From Bacillota bacterium (GTDB lineage Bacteria > Bacillota > Clostridia > Tissierellales > Sporanaerobacteraceae): 6,706 bases of DNA. Shown piece after piece: positions 1 through 6,652 of this stretch. The stretch lies in assembly GCA_029779375.1 (NCBI GenBank), contig JAKPAR010000061.1, positions 1 to 6,706 of the forward strand, given 5' to 3'. The notes below the pieces were generated by a model that had not been told where the DNA came from, did not search any database, and saw nothing but the letters and a program-made list of their open reading frames with translations. The stretch's first letter is position 1, and every line of letters starts with the position of its first letter. Position numbers and translations under genes: made by a program.

Positions 1-1416
1 ATATCTACTTTTATCACAGGGAAATCTCCATACAAGAGAGTACTTGTGAATGATCTTGTATTGGATAAAGAAGGCAGGAAGATGTCTAAATCAAAAGGAA
101 ATACAGTAGATCCATTTAGTCTATTTGATAAATATGGAGCAGATGCTTTAAGATGGTATATACTTTATGTATCACCACCATGGACTCCAACTAAATTTGA
201 TGAAGAAGGCATAAAAGAGGTAGAAAGTAAATTTTTTAGGACTATAAGAAATGTATACAATTTCTTCACTCTTTATGCAAATACAGATGAAATTGATCCA
301 AGAGAGTTCAATGTAGAATATAGTGATAGACCAGAATTAGATAGATGGTTACTTTCTAAATACAATAGTTTACTTGAAAATGTAGAAGAAGACATGAGTC
401 AATATGATTTGACAAGGGCTGTAAGGAGAATTCAAGAATTTGTCAATGAGGATTTATCCAACTGGTATATTAGACGTTCAAGAAGAAGATTTTGGGCTAC
501 AGAATTGGATGAAGATAAAAAAGCTGTATATAAGACTACTTATGAAGTCCTTGTAGGATTGAGCAAGATGATAGCACCTTTTGTACCATTTACAGCTGAA
601 GAAATGTATAGAAATTTGACAGGAGAAATGTCTGTCCATTTAGCTAATTATCCAAAGGTAAATAAAGATTTGATAGATTTAAGACTTGAAGAGAAGATGG
701 ATTTAGTTAGAGATTTAGTAGGACTTGGAAGAGCTTCAAGAGAAGCAGCCAAGATAAAAGTACGTCAGCCTTTAAGTGAAGTTCTAATTGATGGGAAATA
801 TGAAGAACTTATAGGAGATTTGGTACCTCTTATAAAAGAAGAATTAAATGTAAAGGAAGTAGTATTTGAAAAAGATTTATCTCAATTTATGAACTATACT
901 TTAAAGCCAAACTTCAAAGTAGCAGGACCAGTATTGGGACCAAAGATAAAAGCTTTTGGGAAGGCACTAAGTGAAGTAGATGCTCATGAAACAGTTGAAA
1001 CATTAGAAAGAGAAGGAAAAATCACTTTGAATTTAGGTGGAGAAGATGTAGAAATAGAAAAGGATTTTGTCATGGTGACTATTTCTTCAAAAGAAGGTTT
1101 TGACGTAGCAATGGAAAATAACTTGTTTGTAATTCTTGATACAACTTTGACTCCTGAGCTAATCAATGAAGGATATGCAAGAGAGTTTATATCAAAAGTT
1201 CAACAGATGAGAAAGAACAATGGATATGAAATGTTAGACAATATAAACATATATTATGATGGAGATAAGGATATAGAAGAAGCTATAAATATCTATAGAG
1301 AATATATAATGAAAGAAACATTGGCAGTTTCCATAGAAAAAGTAAATGATGATTCCTTTGAAAAACAAGATTTAAATGGTCATGAAACAGGAATCAAATT
1401 GGAAAAAGTAGAATAA
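1..1416 (+). CDS. ileS: Isoleucyl-tRNA synthetase, C-terminal 471 residues (5' end outside window)
   Basis: The enzyme charges tRNA-Ile with isoleucine in the cytosol. The frame is open from base 1, so the GTG at 46 is an internal codon and not the start. The class I signature KMSKS is at window residues 27-31 (bases 79-93), after a typical VLDKEGR lead-in. The anticodon-binding helical domain follows, with LDRWLLSKYN at about 113-122 and NWYIRRSRRRFW at about 154-165. The C-terminal part contains TPELINEGYARE from residue 384 and RKNNGYEM soon after, as in the long type 2 (eukaryote-like) IleRS. There is no cysteine in the 471 residues, so the C-terminal zinc finger of type 1 IleRS is absent, which also points to type 2. 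Family knowledge: type 2 enzymes tend to be naturally insensitive to mupirocin. The gene ends with TAA. No obvious terminator with a U-tract follows. Confidence 0.96.
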   Translation: MSTFITGKSPYKRVLVNDLVLDKEGRKMSKSKGNTVDPFSLFDKYGADALRWYILYVSPPWTPTKFDEEGIKEVESKFFRTIRNVYNFFTLYANTDEIDPREFNVEYSDRPELDRWLLSKYNSLLENVEEDMSQYDLTRAVRRIQEFVNEDLSNWYIRRSRRRFWATELDEDKKAVYKTTYEVLVGLSKMIAPFVPFTAEEMYRNLTGEMSVHLANYPKVNKDLIDLRLEEKMDLVRDLVGLGRASREAAKIKVRQPLSEVLIDGKYEELIGDLVPLIKEELNVKEVVFEKDLSQFMNYTLKPNFKVAGPVLGPKIKAFGKALSEVDAHETVETLEREGKITLNLGGEDVEIEKDFVMVTISSKEGFDVAMENNLFVILDTTLTPELINEGYAREFISKVQQMRKNNGYEMLDNINIYYDGDKDIEEAINIYREYIMKETLAVSIEKVNDDSFEKQDLNGHETGIKLEKVE

Positions 1417-1434
1417 AATTTATTTCTAGTGTCG

Positions 1435-1475
1435 AAATAAATGTGATATAATTAATTAGGATAGATGTTTAACAT
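1435..1475 (+). repeat. Direct repeat, copy 1 (41 bp)
   Basis: This segment matches 3793-3833 without gaps at 35 of 41 positions, in the same orientation. The shared core is AATGTGATATAA followed by TAATT and ATAGATG. This copy sits 18 bp after the ileS stop and holds the presumed promoter and the left arm of the palindrome before the M3 peptidase gene. Confidence 0.6.
1444..1452 (+). promoter_or_regulatory. Candidate extended -10 promoter for the M3 peptidase gene
   Basis: TGATATAAT gives a perfect TATAAT at 1447-1452 with the TG of an extended -10 element. No good -35 hexamer lies 16-18 bp upstream (TTCTAG at a 17-bp spacer), which an extended -10 can compensate for. Transcription would start near the G at 1459, giving a leader of about 45 nt. 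The same nine bases recur at 6484-6492. Confidence 0.45.
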
Positions 1476-1486
1476 CTATCCTAATT
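1454..1486. repeat. Perfect 33-bp palindrome at the predicted transcription start
   Basis: Two 16-bp arms, AATTAGGATAGATGTT and its exact reverse complement, flank a single T at 1470. No T-run follows (TTTACAAGG), so it is a poor intrinsic terminator for ileS. It starts just after the -10 box and ends 5 bp before the Shine-Dalgarno of the next gene. It could be an operator, or an RNA hairpin at the very 5' end of the peptidase mRNA. Which of these applies is inference. Confidence 0.6.
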
Positions 1487-1490
1487 TACA

Positions 1491-1496
1491 AGGGGG
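1491..1496 (+). promoter_or_regulatory. Ribosome binding site fixing the M3 peptidase start
   Basis: AGGGGG lies 8 nt before the ATG at 1505. An in-frame GTG at 1496 overlaps this site and has no SD of its own, so ATG 1505 is chosen. Confidence 0.8.
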
Positions 1497-1504
1497 TGTT
1501 TTTT

Positions 1505-3013
1505 ATGGAAAGACTTTTAAATATGGCTAAAAAATTAGATGAAATGGAGACAAATATAAGCAAACTTACATGGGTTCAATATACTGTAGGATATGATTTT
1601 GGCATAGAAGAAGCATATAAAGAAATAAATGAATTTTTAGAAGATAAGAAAAACTATGAATTAGTTCTTGAGTACAAGGAAAAAGATTTGAATCCAGAGG
1701 ATAAAAGAAGAGTTGAAATTGTATACAATATGATTAAACCATATCATTTAAGTAAAGAATTAAATGATTTAAATTTAGAAATCCAAAAAAAGACCAACGA
1801 ACTTTCTATGATACTTAATACCTTTAGATTTAAAATAGACGGAAAAGAAGTTTCTAGTGTAGAAATAGCTCAAATACTTTCCAATGAGAAAGATAGAGAT
1901 TTAAGAAAAAAGGCATATTTTGCAAGAAACCAAATAAATAAACCTCTTGTTGATGCAGGATTTATAGATTTAATCAATTTAAGAAAAGAATATGCCAAAG
2001 CCTATGGAGATAAAAATTTTGTAGAGCATAAGTTAAAAATGAACGAACTATCTCCAAGCATTTTTGACAATTGGAAAGAAGATTTAAATCCATATATTGA
2101 TACTTTAAACAATAAAAGAGGGGAATATGCTAGAAGATTCATAAGTGAAGAAGAACTTATGCCTTGGGATGGAGCATATGTAAAATCCCAAATAGCTCCA
2201 GCACTTAATACTACTGTAGATATGTCAAATTATTATGACTATGTGAGAAATTTCTTCTTAAACTTTGGCATAGATATTGACAAATTTAATATTACCTATG
2301 ACATTTTTCCAAGAAAAAATAAATCAGAATGGGGATACAATTTCCCTATAAAAAATGGGGTAGATTCAAGAATACTTGCCAATGTGAAGAACAAATATCA
2401 TGAATATGGAGTACTTCTTCATGAAACAGGTCATGGAGTACATTCGTTTTTACTAGATCCAGAAGAAATCATTCTAAACGCAGGGGTTAGTGGAATAGTC
2501 ACAGAAGGAATAGCAAATTTATTTGGTGGATTTTTATATGATGAATTGTTCTATAAGAATTTCTTTGATAGTTCAGTAAAAGAGCAATTTGAAGAAATGC
2601 AAGAATATGAGAAACTTGATTATCTAAGATTTGTAGGAGACATTTTCCTTGATCATGAATTGTATAAAAATGATATAAAATCTCTAGATGATATATACAA
2701 TCTATATTTTAAATTAAATGGAGAATTGTTTGGAGACAAACCATATAGCGAAGAACCACCTTTTGCATATAGAATTCACTATACAACACATCCAATATAT
2801 ATGCACAATTATTTCATGGGAGATGTAACCTGTGAAATGCTCAAAAAAGTATTTTATAAAAAATACAATGTAAATTCAGTTGCTGAAAAACCAAAAGAAT
2901 TTGGGGATTTTCTCATAAATGAAGTGATAAAACCATCTGGATTATATAAATATGAAGAATTGTTTGAAAGAATAAGTGGAGATAAATTTTCACTTAAATG
3001 GTATTTAGAATAA
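1505..3013 (+). CDS. M3-type zinc metallopeptidase (oligoendopeptidase F / thimet-like)
   Basis: Predicted 502-residue cytosolic zinc oligopeptidase that would cut short peptides. The start is the ATG preceded by AGGGGG. The zinc motif HETGH is at residues 306-310, within LLHETGHGVHSF. The third ligand is probably E334 in VTEGIANLFGG, 28 residues after the first histidine, as in the M3 thermolysin-like fold. A later conserved-looking segment, YRIHYTTHPIYMHNYFMGD, is where M3 enzymes carry the His and Tyr that stabilise the transition state. The N-terminal 300 residues are charged and helical, as expected for the lid over the M3 channel. There is no signal peptide or membrane segment. At about 500 residues it is shorter than classical PepF (about 600), so it belongs to a compact subgroup and its exact specificity is unknown. 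It appears monocistronic, with its own promoter and a strong terminator. Confidence 0.88.
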   Translation: MERLLNMAKKLDEMETNISKLTWVQYTVGYDFGIEEAYKEINEFLEDKKNYELVLEYKEKDLNPEDKRRVEIVYNMIKPYHLSKELNDLNLEIQKKTNELSMILNTFRFKIDGKEVSSVEIAQILSNEKDRDLRKKAYFARNQINKPLVDAGFIDLINLRKEYAKAYGDKNFVEHKLKMNELSPSIFDNWKEDLNPYIDTLNNKRGEYARRFISEEELMPWDGAYVKSQIAPALNTTVDMSNYYDYVRNFFLNFGIDIDKFNITYDIFPRKNKSEWGYNFPIKNGVDSRILANVKNKYHEYGVLLHETGHGVHSFLLDPEEIILNAGVSGIVTEGIANLFGGFLYDELFYKNFFDSSVKEQFEEMQEYEKLDYLRFVGDIFLDHELYKNDIKSLDDIYNLYFKLNGELFGDKPYSEEPPFAYRIHYTTHPIYMHNYFMGDVTCEMLKKVFYKKYNVNSVAEKPKEFGDFLINEVIKPSGLYKYEELFERISGDKFSLKWYLE

Positions 3014-3034
3014 AAAACAAATTGAAAATTAGAC

Positions 3035-3083
3035 AAAACAACCTAGAACATAAGCAGCCTATACTTAGTTCTAGGTTGTTTTT
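3035..3083 (+). terminator. Intrinsic terminator after the M3 peptidase
   Basis: The arms AAAACAACCTAGAAC (3035-3049) and GTTCTAGGTTGTTTT (3068-3082) are perfectly complementary. After a bulged A the stem gains four more pairs (TAAG with CTTA), leaving the loop CAGCCTATA. The right arm ends in TTTTT at 3079-3083. It begins 21 nt after the stop codon. Confidence 0.88.
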
Positions 3084-3220
3084 CATTTATACAAAGAAAT
3101 ATGTTGAAAAATCGCAAAAGAAGATGCTGGAAAAAATATTTATTTAATGTATAAATTAGATAGTTTAGAAGATTATTTTCACTTGCCGGTAAAATACCAA
3201 AAATATTAGGGGATGAAATT
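3084..3220 (+). other. Spacer with a possible degenerate coding remnant
   Basis: This stretch between the peptidase terminator and the foldase-like gene has no intact gene. From 3111 to 3206 one frame reads protein-like residues with host-like codons (KEDAGKNIYLMY, then SLEDYFHLP) up to TAG. It opens just after a TGA at 3105 with no start codon. Near 3190 the frame of the next gene continues with IPKILGDE directly into its ATG. This could be the eroded end of an older gene or chance in AT-rich DNA. I do not recognise the family. The downstream SD, AGGGGAT, lies at 3208-3214. Confidence 0.25.
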
Positions 3221-3798
3221 ATGGGGAAAAGACATAAAGTGATACTTGTAAGTGTTTTAGTTATTACAGCAATTTTAGTATCTGCAATAGCTATAAGTAT
3301 AAATACAAGTACAAAAAATGTATCAGAGGAAGATATACTTGGAATAGCTAAAAAAGTCAGTGGGAAGTATGAGCTTTTAAAGTATCAGATGATTACAAAA
3401 CACCTTTTGAAAAGATTGCTCTAGAAAAATATGAAAAGTATTATGTAGAAAAAAATAATATTAAGGTAACAGAAGAAGAGATAGCAAAGGAGATAACTGA
3501 GGAAAAAGAAGAGTTATTTAAAGATGATGATTTTCTAGATCAATATATGGAAAATTTAGGATTGACACAAGAACAATATTGGAATGAATATAGACCAATT
3601 GAAATTGAAAGATATTTAACTCATTTAAAGGTTATAAATCATATATATGAAAATGATTTGGGAAAGGTAGGGCTAACGAAAGAAGAAGTGGATACAATGG
3701 AGAATGAAAATTATGTTATTGACAAAATAGAAGAATATCTAAAAAGTCAGATAGATATAGAATATATGGATAGTGAACTAGAAAAAATGCTAAAATGA
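3221..3798 (+). pseudogene. Membrane-anchored SurA/foldase-like protein, frame broken (pseudogene or -1 frameshifted gene)
   Basis: The ATG at 3221 follows AGGGGAT at a good distance. The first frame gives a basic N-terminus (MGKRHK), one hydrophobic segment at residues 7-28, then a charged stretch, and stops at 3424. The downstream coding continues in the -1 frame to TGA 3796-3798. It reads SDDYKTPFEKIALEKYEKYY, NNIKVTEEEIAKEI, LGLTQEQYWNEYRP and more. Rejoined at 3382 it makes 192 residues: an N-terminal anchor with no lipobox cysteine, then Glu/Lys-rich helices. The pattern of a 'gi.vTeeEi' turn followed by 'G.t.eqyw' resembles the SurA N-terminal chaperone domain of clostridial exported proteins. 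No PPIase domain follows. The family call is by eye and moderate. The break is one missing base (or two extra) and may be a true mutation, a sequencing error or programmed frameshifting. Both halves keep host-like codons, so any decay is recent. Confidence 0.6.
3376..3382 (+). other. Candidate -1 slippery heptamer T TTA AAG
   Basis: In the frame of the ATG at 3221 the bases read CTT TTA AAG TAT. T TTA AAG fits the X XXY YYZ pattern for -1 slippage. A shift here leads straight into GTA TCA GAT, the frame that stays open to 3798. A weak SD-like TGGGAAG lies upstream (3361-3367). I see only a poor downstream hairpin (CAAAA at 3396 with TTTTG at 3405), so functional slippage is not established. 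Confidence 0.3.
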
Positions 3799-3833
3799 AT
3801 GTGATATAAATAATTGGCATAGATGCTAAACAT
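3793..3833 (+). repeat. Direct repeat, copy 2 (41 bp)
   Basis: This is the counterpart of 1435-1475, with 35 of 41 identical bases and no gaps. It overlaps the TGA of the foldase-like gene. The -10-like box is TGATATAAA. The right palindrome arm present in copy 1 is lost here after CAT. No + strand gene follows, so any promoter activity would run antisense into guaD. Confidence 0.6.
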
Positions 3834-3855
3834 ACTTTTTAAAAATTAAAAGAGC

Positions 3856-3876
3856 TGAAAATAAATCTTATTTTCA
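3856..3876 (-). terminator. Weak AT-rich hairpin between convergent gene ends, likely guaD terminator
   Basis: TGAAAATAA (3856-3864) and TTATTTTCA (3868-3876) form a 9-bp stem with a 3-base loop. Read on the - strand it starts 18 nt after the guaD stop and is followed by GCTCTTTTAATTTTT, a loose U-rich tail. On the + strand the tail is poorer. The stem is almost all A-T, so its strength is doubtful. Confidence 0.4.
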
Positions 3877-3894
3877 ACCCTTTAAAGTTTTAAA

Positions 3895-5181
3895 TCAAAA
3901 AACTTCCGGTTCTTTGATTTTTGTCCCTTTTACATATCTATCTACAATATTTCTATCATCACCAATATATATAAATCTCTGCAATCTTTCTTCAAGAGTT
4001 AGATTTTCTATATTCCCTAAATTGGAATCATCTATAATCAATGCATCAAAATCATATCCAGGTTCAAAACTTCCTACTTTTCCAAAGAAACTTCCTCCAC
4101 CTTTAGTACCAAGATAAAAAACTTCACTAGTATTTAAAGCTATATCTTCTCTATTAGTTTCAAGCCATTTTATTTTAGAAGCTTGAATAGCAGAAACCAT
4201 GACTTTGGCTATACTAGTTTCATGACAACCAGATACATCAGTAGCTAATCCTACAGAAACATTTGCATTTAGAAATTTTCTCACAGGCATTATACCACTG
4301 GATAGGTTGTAGTTAGAATGTGGACAGTGGGCAGCATAAACATGGTTTTTAGCCATGAGTTCAATTTCTTCATCTGTAGTATATACACAATGAGCCATTA
4401 CAGTTTTAGTTTGACCAAATAATTTGTATTTGCTATAAACATCTGCATAATTTAAAGATTCGGGATGTAATTCTTTTACCCAAGCTACTTCATGGGTGTT
4501 TTCACTTAAATGGGATTGGACAGGTATATTATATTTTAGTGCCAATTCTCCCAATCCTTCTAGTAGTTCAGGAGTACAACTAGGTACAAATCTTGGTGTA
4601 ACAATAGGTTTCACTAAATCTGATTTGTCTTTATATTTTAAAATAAAATTTTCAGTTTCCTTTAAGGATTTTTCCGTATCTTCTAGTATATAGTCTGGAG
4701 CATTCCTATCCATATTTACTTTACCTATATAAGCTCCTATTTTAGCTTTGTCGAATAGATCAAAAAGTAGTTCTGTGCTTTCACTATGAATACTACTGAA
4801 GAATACAATTCTTGTAGTGCCAACTTTCCATATTTCATGAACTAATCTTCTATATATTTTTTCTGCATAGTGAATATCTTCATACTTTTTTTCTTCTGGG
4901 AAAGTATAAGTTTCAAGCCAAGGAAGAAGTTCTTTGTCTAATCCTAGACCTCTATTGGCAAATTGGGGAGCATGAAAATGTAAATCTACAAATCCTGGAA
5001 CAATGAGCATTTGAGAACAATCGATAATTTGTTCTTTTGATAGTTTATCTTCCAAATTGTCATAGATTCCACTTACCTTTCCGTTTTCAACGACAATATA
5101 GGCATTGTTATGACACTTAAAAGCATCTTTTGTAGGGGTAAAGATTATATTGCCTTTAAAGATTTTAATATTATCATCCAT
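3895..5181 (-). CDS. guaD: Guanine deaminase
   Basis: A 428-residue amidohydrolase predicted to hydrolyse guanine to xanthine and ammonia in the cytosol, for purine salvage or use of guanine as a nitrogen source. The family signature PGFVDLHFHAPQF gives the metal ligands H68 and H70, followed by the guanine-deaminase type block LLPWLETYTFPEE. Other active-site residues visible are R197 in TPRFVP, H224 and E227 in SHLSEN, H264 in MAHCVY and D315 in ATDVSG. The C-terminal strand, with EPGYDFDALIID, closes the composite beta domain typical of this superfamily. Length matches the family (about 430). The ATG is preceded by GAGGAGAG at 7 nt spacing. It lies 120 bp after hisC on the same strand, but a terminator separates them. 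No purine transporter or xanthine gene is in the window. Confidence 0.94.
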   Translation of the reverse strand: MDDNIKIFKGNIIFTPTKDAFKCHNNAYIVVENGKVSGIYDNLEDKLSKEQIIDCSQMLIVPGFVDLHFHAPQFANRGLGLDKELLPWLETYTFPEEKKYEDIHYAEKIYRRLVHEIWKVGTTRIVFFSSIHSESTELLFDLFDKAKIGAYIGKVNMDRNAPDYILEDTEKSLKETENFILKYKDKSDLVKPIVTPRFVPSCTPELLEGLGELALKYNIPVQSHLSENTHEVAWVKELHPESLNYADVYSKYKLFGQTKTVMAHCVYTTDEEIELMAKNHVYAAHCPHSNYNLSSGIMPVRKFLNANVSVGLATDVSGCHETSIAKVMVSAIQASKIKWLETNREDIALNTSEVFYLGTKGGGSFFGKVGSFEPGYDFDALIIDDSNLGNIENLTLEERLQRFIYIGDDRNIVDRYVKGTKIKEPEVF

Positions 5182-5202
5182 AGTTATCTCTCCTCAGAAT
5201 AA

Positions 5203-5208
5203 ATTATA
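5203..5208 (-). promoter_or_regulatory. Candidate -10 box of guaD
   Basis: On the - strand the sequence reads TATAAT, a perfect -10 about 21 bp before the ATG. The start point would fall just before the GAGGAGAG ribosome site, giving a leader of only about 15 nt. At 17 bp spacing the -35 position is TAGAAT, which is poor. An inverted repeat, GAATAAA and TTTATTC, brackets the box and might be an operator. Confidence 0.35.
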
Positions 5209-5266
5209 TAATAAAGTTTCTTTTTATTCTATGGAATTGATATGAAAACCTTTGTAAAGTTTCTAC

Positions 5267-5298
5267 AAAAAGATAAGCCAAGGATTTCCTTGGCTTAT
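5267..5298 (-). terminator. Intrinsic terminator of hisC
   Basis: ATAAGCCAAGGA (5273-5284) and its exact complement TCCTTGGCTTAT (5287-5298) form a 12-bp stem, or 11 bp with a four-base loop. Read on the - strand the stem is followed by C and then TTTTT (5267-5271). It starts 3 nt after the hisC stop codon. Confidence 0.88.
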
Positions 5299-5301
5299 GA
5301 A

Positions 5302-6384
5302 CTAATTGTTTAAAACTTCCTTAAGTACTTCAATAAACTTCTTATTTTCTTCCATAGTCCCTATGGAAACTCTAATGAAATTTCCTTCCATAGGTCTTAT
5401 AATAACTCCTCTTTTCTGCATTTCCACAAAAACTTCATTTCCATTCTTTTTGACATCTACAAATATATGATTAGTTTCAGAAGGAGGGAAAAAAAGCCCC
5501 ATTTTTTCAAATTCATCATATAAGTATTTTTTCCCTTCAACATTCACATCAAAACATTTTTGAAGGAATTCCTCATCTTCCAATGCTGCAATAGCAGCCA
5601 CTTGAGCTAGAGAGTTTACATTGAAAGGTCCTCTTACTTTATTTATATTTTCCACTATTTCTTTGTTGGCAACAGTGTAAGCAACTCTTATGCCAGCTAG
5701 GCCATAAGCTTTGGAAAAGGTTCTCATAACCAATACATTTGGATAGGTTTTCACAAATTTAATACTATCCATTGGATAATCTTCTCGTGTCACATATTCT
5801 CTATAGGCTTCATCATAAGCTACCACAACATTTTCTGGAACTTTGTCAAAGAAGTTTATGATGTCCTTTTCAGAAACCATAGTTCCTGTAGGATTGTTTG
5901 GATTACATAGCCAAATAAGTTTTGTCTTATCAGTTATAGCCTTTAGCATTCCATCCAAATCATAAGTATAGTTTTTAAGAGGTACTATTTTAGGGATTCC
6001 ACCCATCATCTTTGTAGTAGCTATATATCTTGGGAAGGTAATATCTGCCATTATTATTTCGTCGCCTTTGTTTATAAATGTTTTGGCAATTAGATCAATC
6101 ATTTCATCGGAGCCGCTACTTGGTAGTATTTCATCAGTACTAATATTATACTTTTTAGCTAATGCTTCTTTAAGTAAAGTTGCATTGCCATCAGGATAAA
6201 TAGATAGATTTTCACATGCAGCTTTCACAGCTTCTTTTGCTTTTTCTGAACAACCAAGAGGATTTTCATTTGATGCTAGTTTAATAACTTCTTCTAGACC
6301 ATATTCTCTTTTTACGTCATCAATAGGTTTTCCTGGTTTGTAAGGTGATAGCCCTTTAAGTTCCTCTCTATATGATATATTCAT
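5302..6384 (-). CDS. hisC: Histidinol-phosphate aminotransferase family protein
   Basis: A 360-residue PLP-dependent fold-type I transaminase that converts imidazole-acetol phosphate and glutamate to histidinol phosphate in histidine synthesis. Motifs in order: LASNENPLG (37-44), the YPDG loop (63-66), SSGSDE (89-94), NPNNPTG (161-167) with N164, DEAY (191-194) whose D191 should contact the PLP nitrogen, FSKAYGLAGIR (223-233) with the PLP lysine K225, and IRVSIGT with R338 for the substrate carboxylate. The start is ATG 6384, because AAGGGAG sits 8 nt upstream. A TTG at 6402 would add six residues but puts the SD inside the gene. No other his gene is nearby, so it may also, or mainly, serve as an aromatic transaminase as some stand-alone HisC proteins do. 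Confidence 0.92.
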   Translation of the reverse strand: MNISYREELKGLSPYKPGKPIDDVKREYGLEEVIKLASNENPLGCSEKAKEAVKAACENLSIYPDGNATLLKEALAKKYNISTDEILPSSGSDEMIDLIAKTFINKGDEIIMADITFPRYIATTKMMGGIPKIVPLKNYTYDLDGMLKAITDKTKLIWLCNPNNPTGTMVSEKDIINFFDKVPENVVVAYDEAYREYVTREDYPMDSIKFVKTYPNVLVMRTFSKAYGLAGIRVAYTVANKEIVENINKVRGPFNVNSLAQVAAIAALEDEEFLQKCFDVNVEGKKYLYDEFEKMGLFFPPSETNHIFVDVKKNGNEVFVEMQKRGVIIRPMEGNFIRVSIGTMEENKKFIEVLKEVLNN

Positions 6385-6392
6385 AAAACCAG

Positions 6393-6399
6393 CTCCCTT
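6393..6399 (-). promoter_or_regulatory. Ribosome binding site fixing the hisC start
   Basis: On the - strand AAGGGAG lies 8 nt before the ATG whose A is at 6384. It decides against the upstream TTG at 6402. Confidence 0.8.
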
Positions 6400-6421
6400 C
6401 AAATATTATTATCCATCTTTT

Positions 6422-6450
6422 AGTATAACAGTACTATCATCTATAGGCAA
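6422..6450 (-). promoter_or_regulatory. Promoter of hisC
   Basis: On the - strand TTGCCT (6445-6450) and TATACT (6422-6427) are 17 bp apart, with a TG one base before the -10 (extended -10). This is the best promoter match in the window. The leader would be about 30 nt. A short inverted repeat, TAGTA and TACTA (6421-6435), overlaps the -10 and could bind a regulator. No T-box or other leader structure is seen. Confidence 0.6.
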
Positions 6451-6483
6451 GTTCAAAAATCACTAGGATAATTGTGGAATTCA

Positions 6484-6492
6484 TGATATAAT
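6484..6492 (+). promoter_or_regulatory. Candidate extended -10 promoter for the EF-G-like gene
   Basis: TGATATAAT is identical to the box before the M3 peptidase gene. No convincing -35 is present (TAGGAT at a 17-bp spacer). The leader to the ATG at 6653 would be about 155 nt, AT-rich, with an imperfect stem between about 6510 and 6546 and no recognised riboswitch. Confidence 0.3.
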
Positions 6493-6652
6493 TCAAATTA
6501 ATACTAGATATTTATTTTTCCTGCATAAATTGGTTTTCTAGGGAAATATTAAATTTTAAATTGATTATAAGGTTTTAAAAGGAATTTTAAAATCTTTGTA
6601 GAATATTTAGAATTGATAAAAAATAATAGACTGGCTAAGGGGGAAAGATATA

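Noticed and set aside
984..1166. 60-codon open frame on the - strand inside ileS.
   Set aside because: It is antisense to conserved coding sequence, with Ser/Thr-rich reverse-frame composition and no SD.
46..1416. GTG at 46 as a gene start.
   Set aside because: The frame is open to base 1 with conserved IleRS sequence before it (ITGKSPYKRVLV), and there is no SD. The gene is only cut by the window edge.
2854..3036. 60-codon open frame on the - strand over the 3' end of the M3 peptidase gene.
   Set aside because: It starts inside the terminator region, has no ribosome site, and mirrors a real coding frame.
3547..3798. ATG at 3547 as an independent 83-codon gene.
   Set aside because: The same frame reads sensible protein well upstream of it, back to about 3373, and no SD precedes the ATG. 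It is the 3' part of the frameshifted gene.
3892..3920. AAATCAAA and TTTGATTT inverted repeat across the guaD stop codon, as a terminator.
   Set aside because: The stem is short and A-T only, lies partly inside the coding sequence and lacks a U-run. The hairpin at 3856-3876 is the better candidate.
3914..4117. 67-codon + strand open frame inside guaD.
   Set aside because: It is antisense to the conserved C-terminal part of guanine deaminase, with no SD and no recognisable protein.
4496..4693. 65-codon + strand open frame inside guaD.
   Set aside because: It is antisense to active-site segments of guanine deaminase and has a serine/phenylalanine-rich shadow composition.
5239..5266. GATATG followed by GTTTCTAC on the + strand, resembling the purine riboswitch core next to a guanine deaminase gene.
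   Set aside because: The flanks of GATATG do not pair as P2, there is no CCGTAAA loop or P3 stem, and the strand points away from guaD, antisense into hisC.
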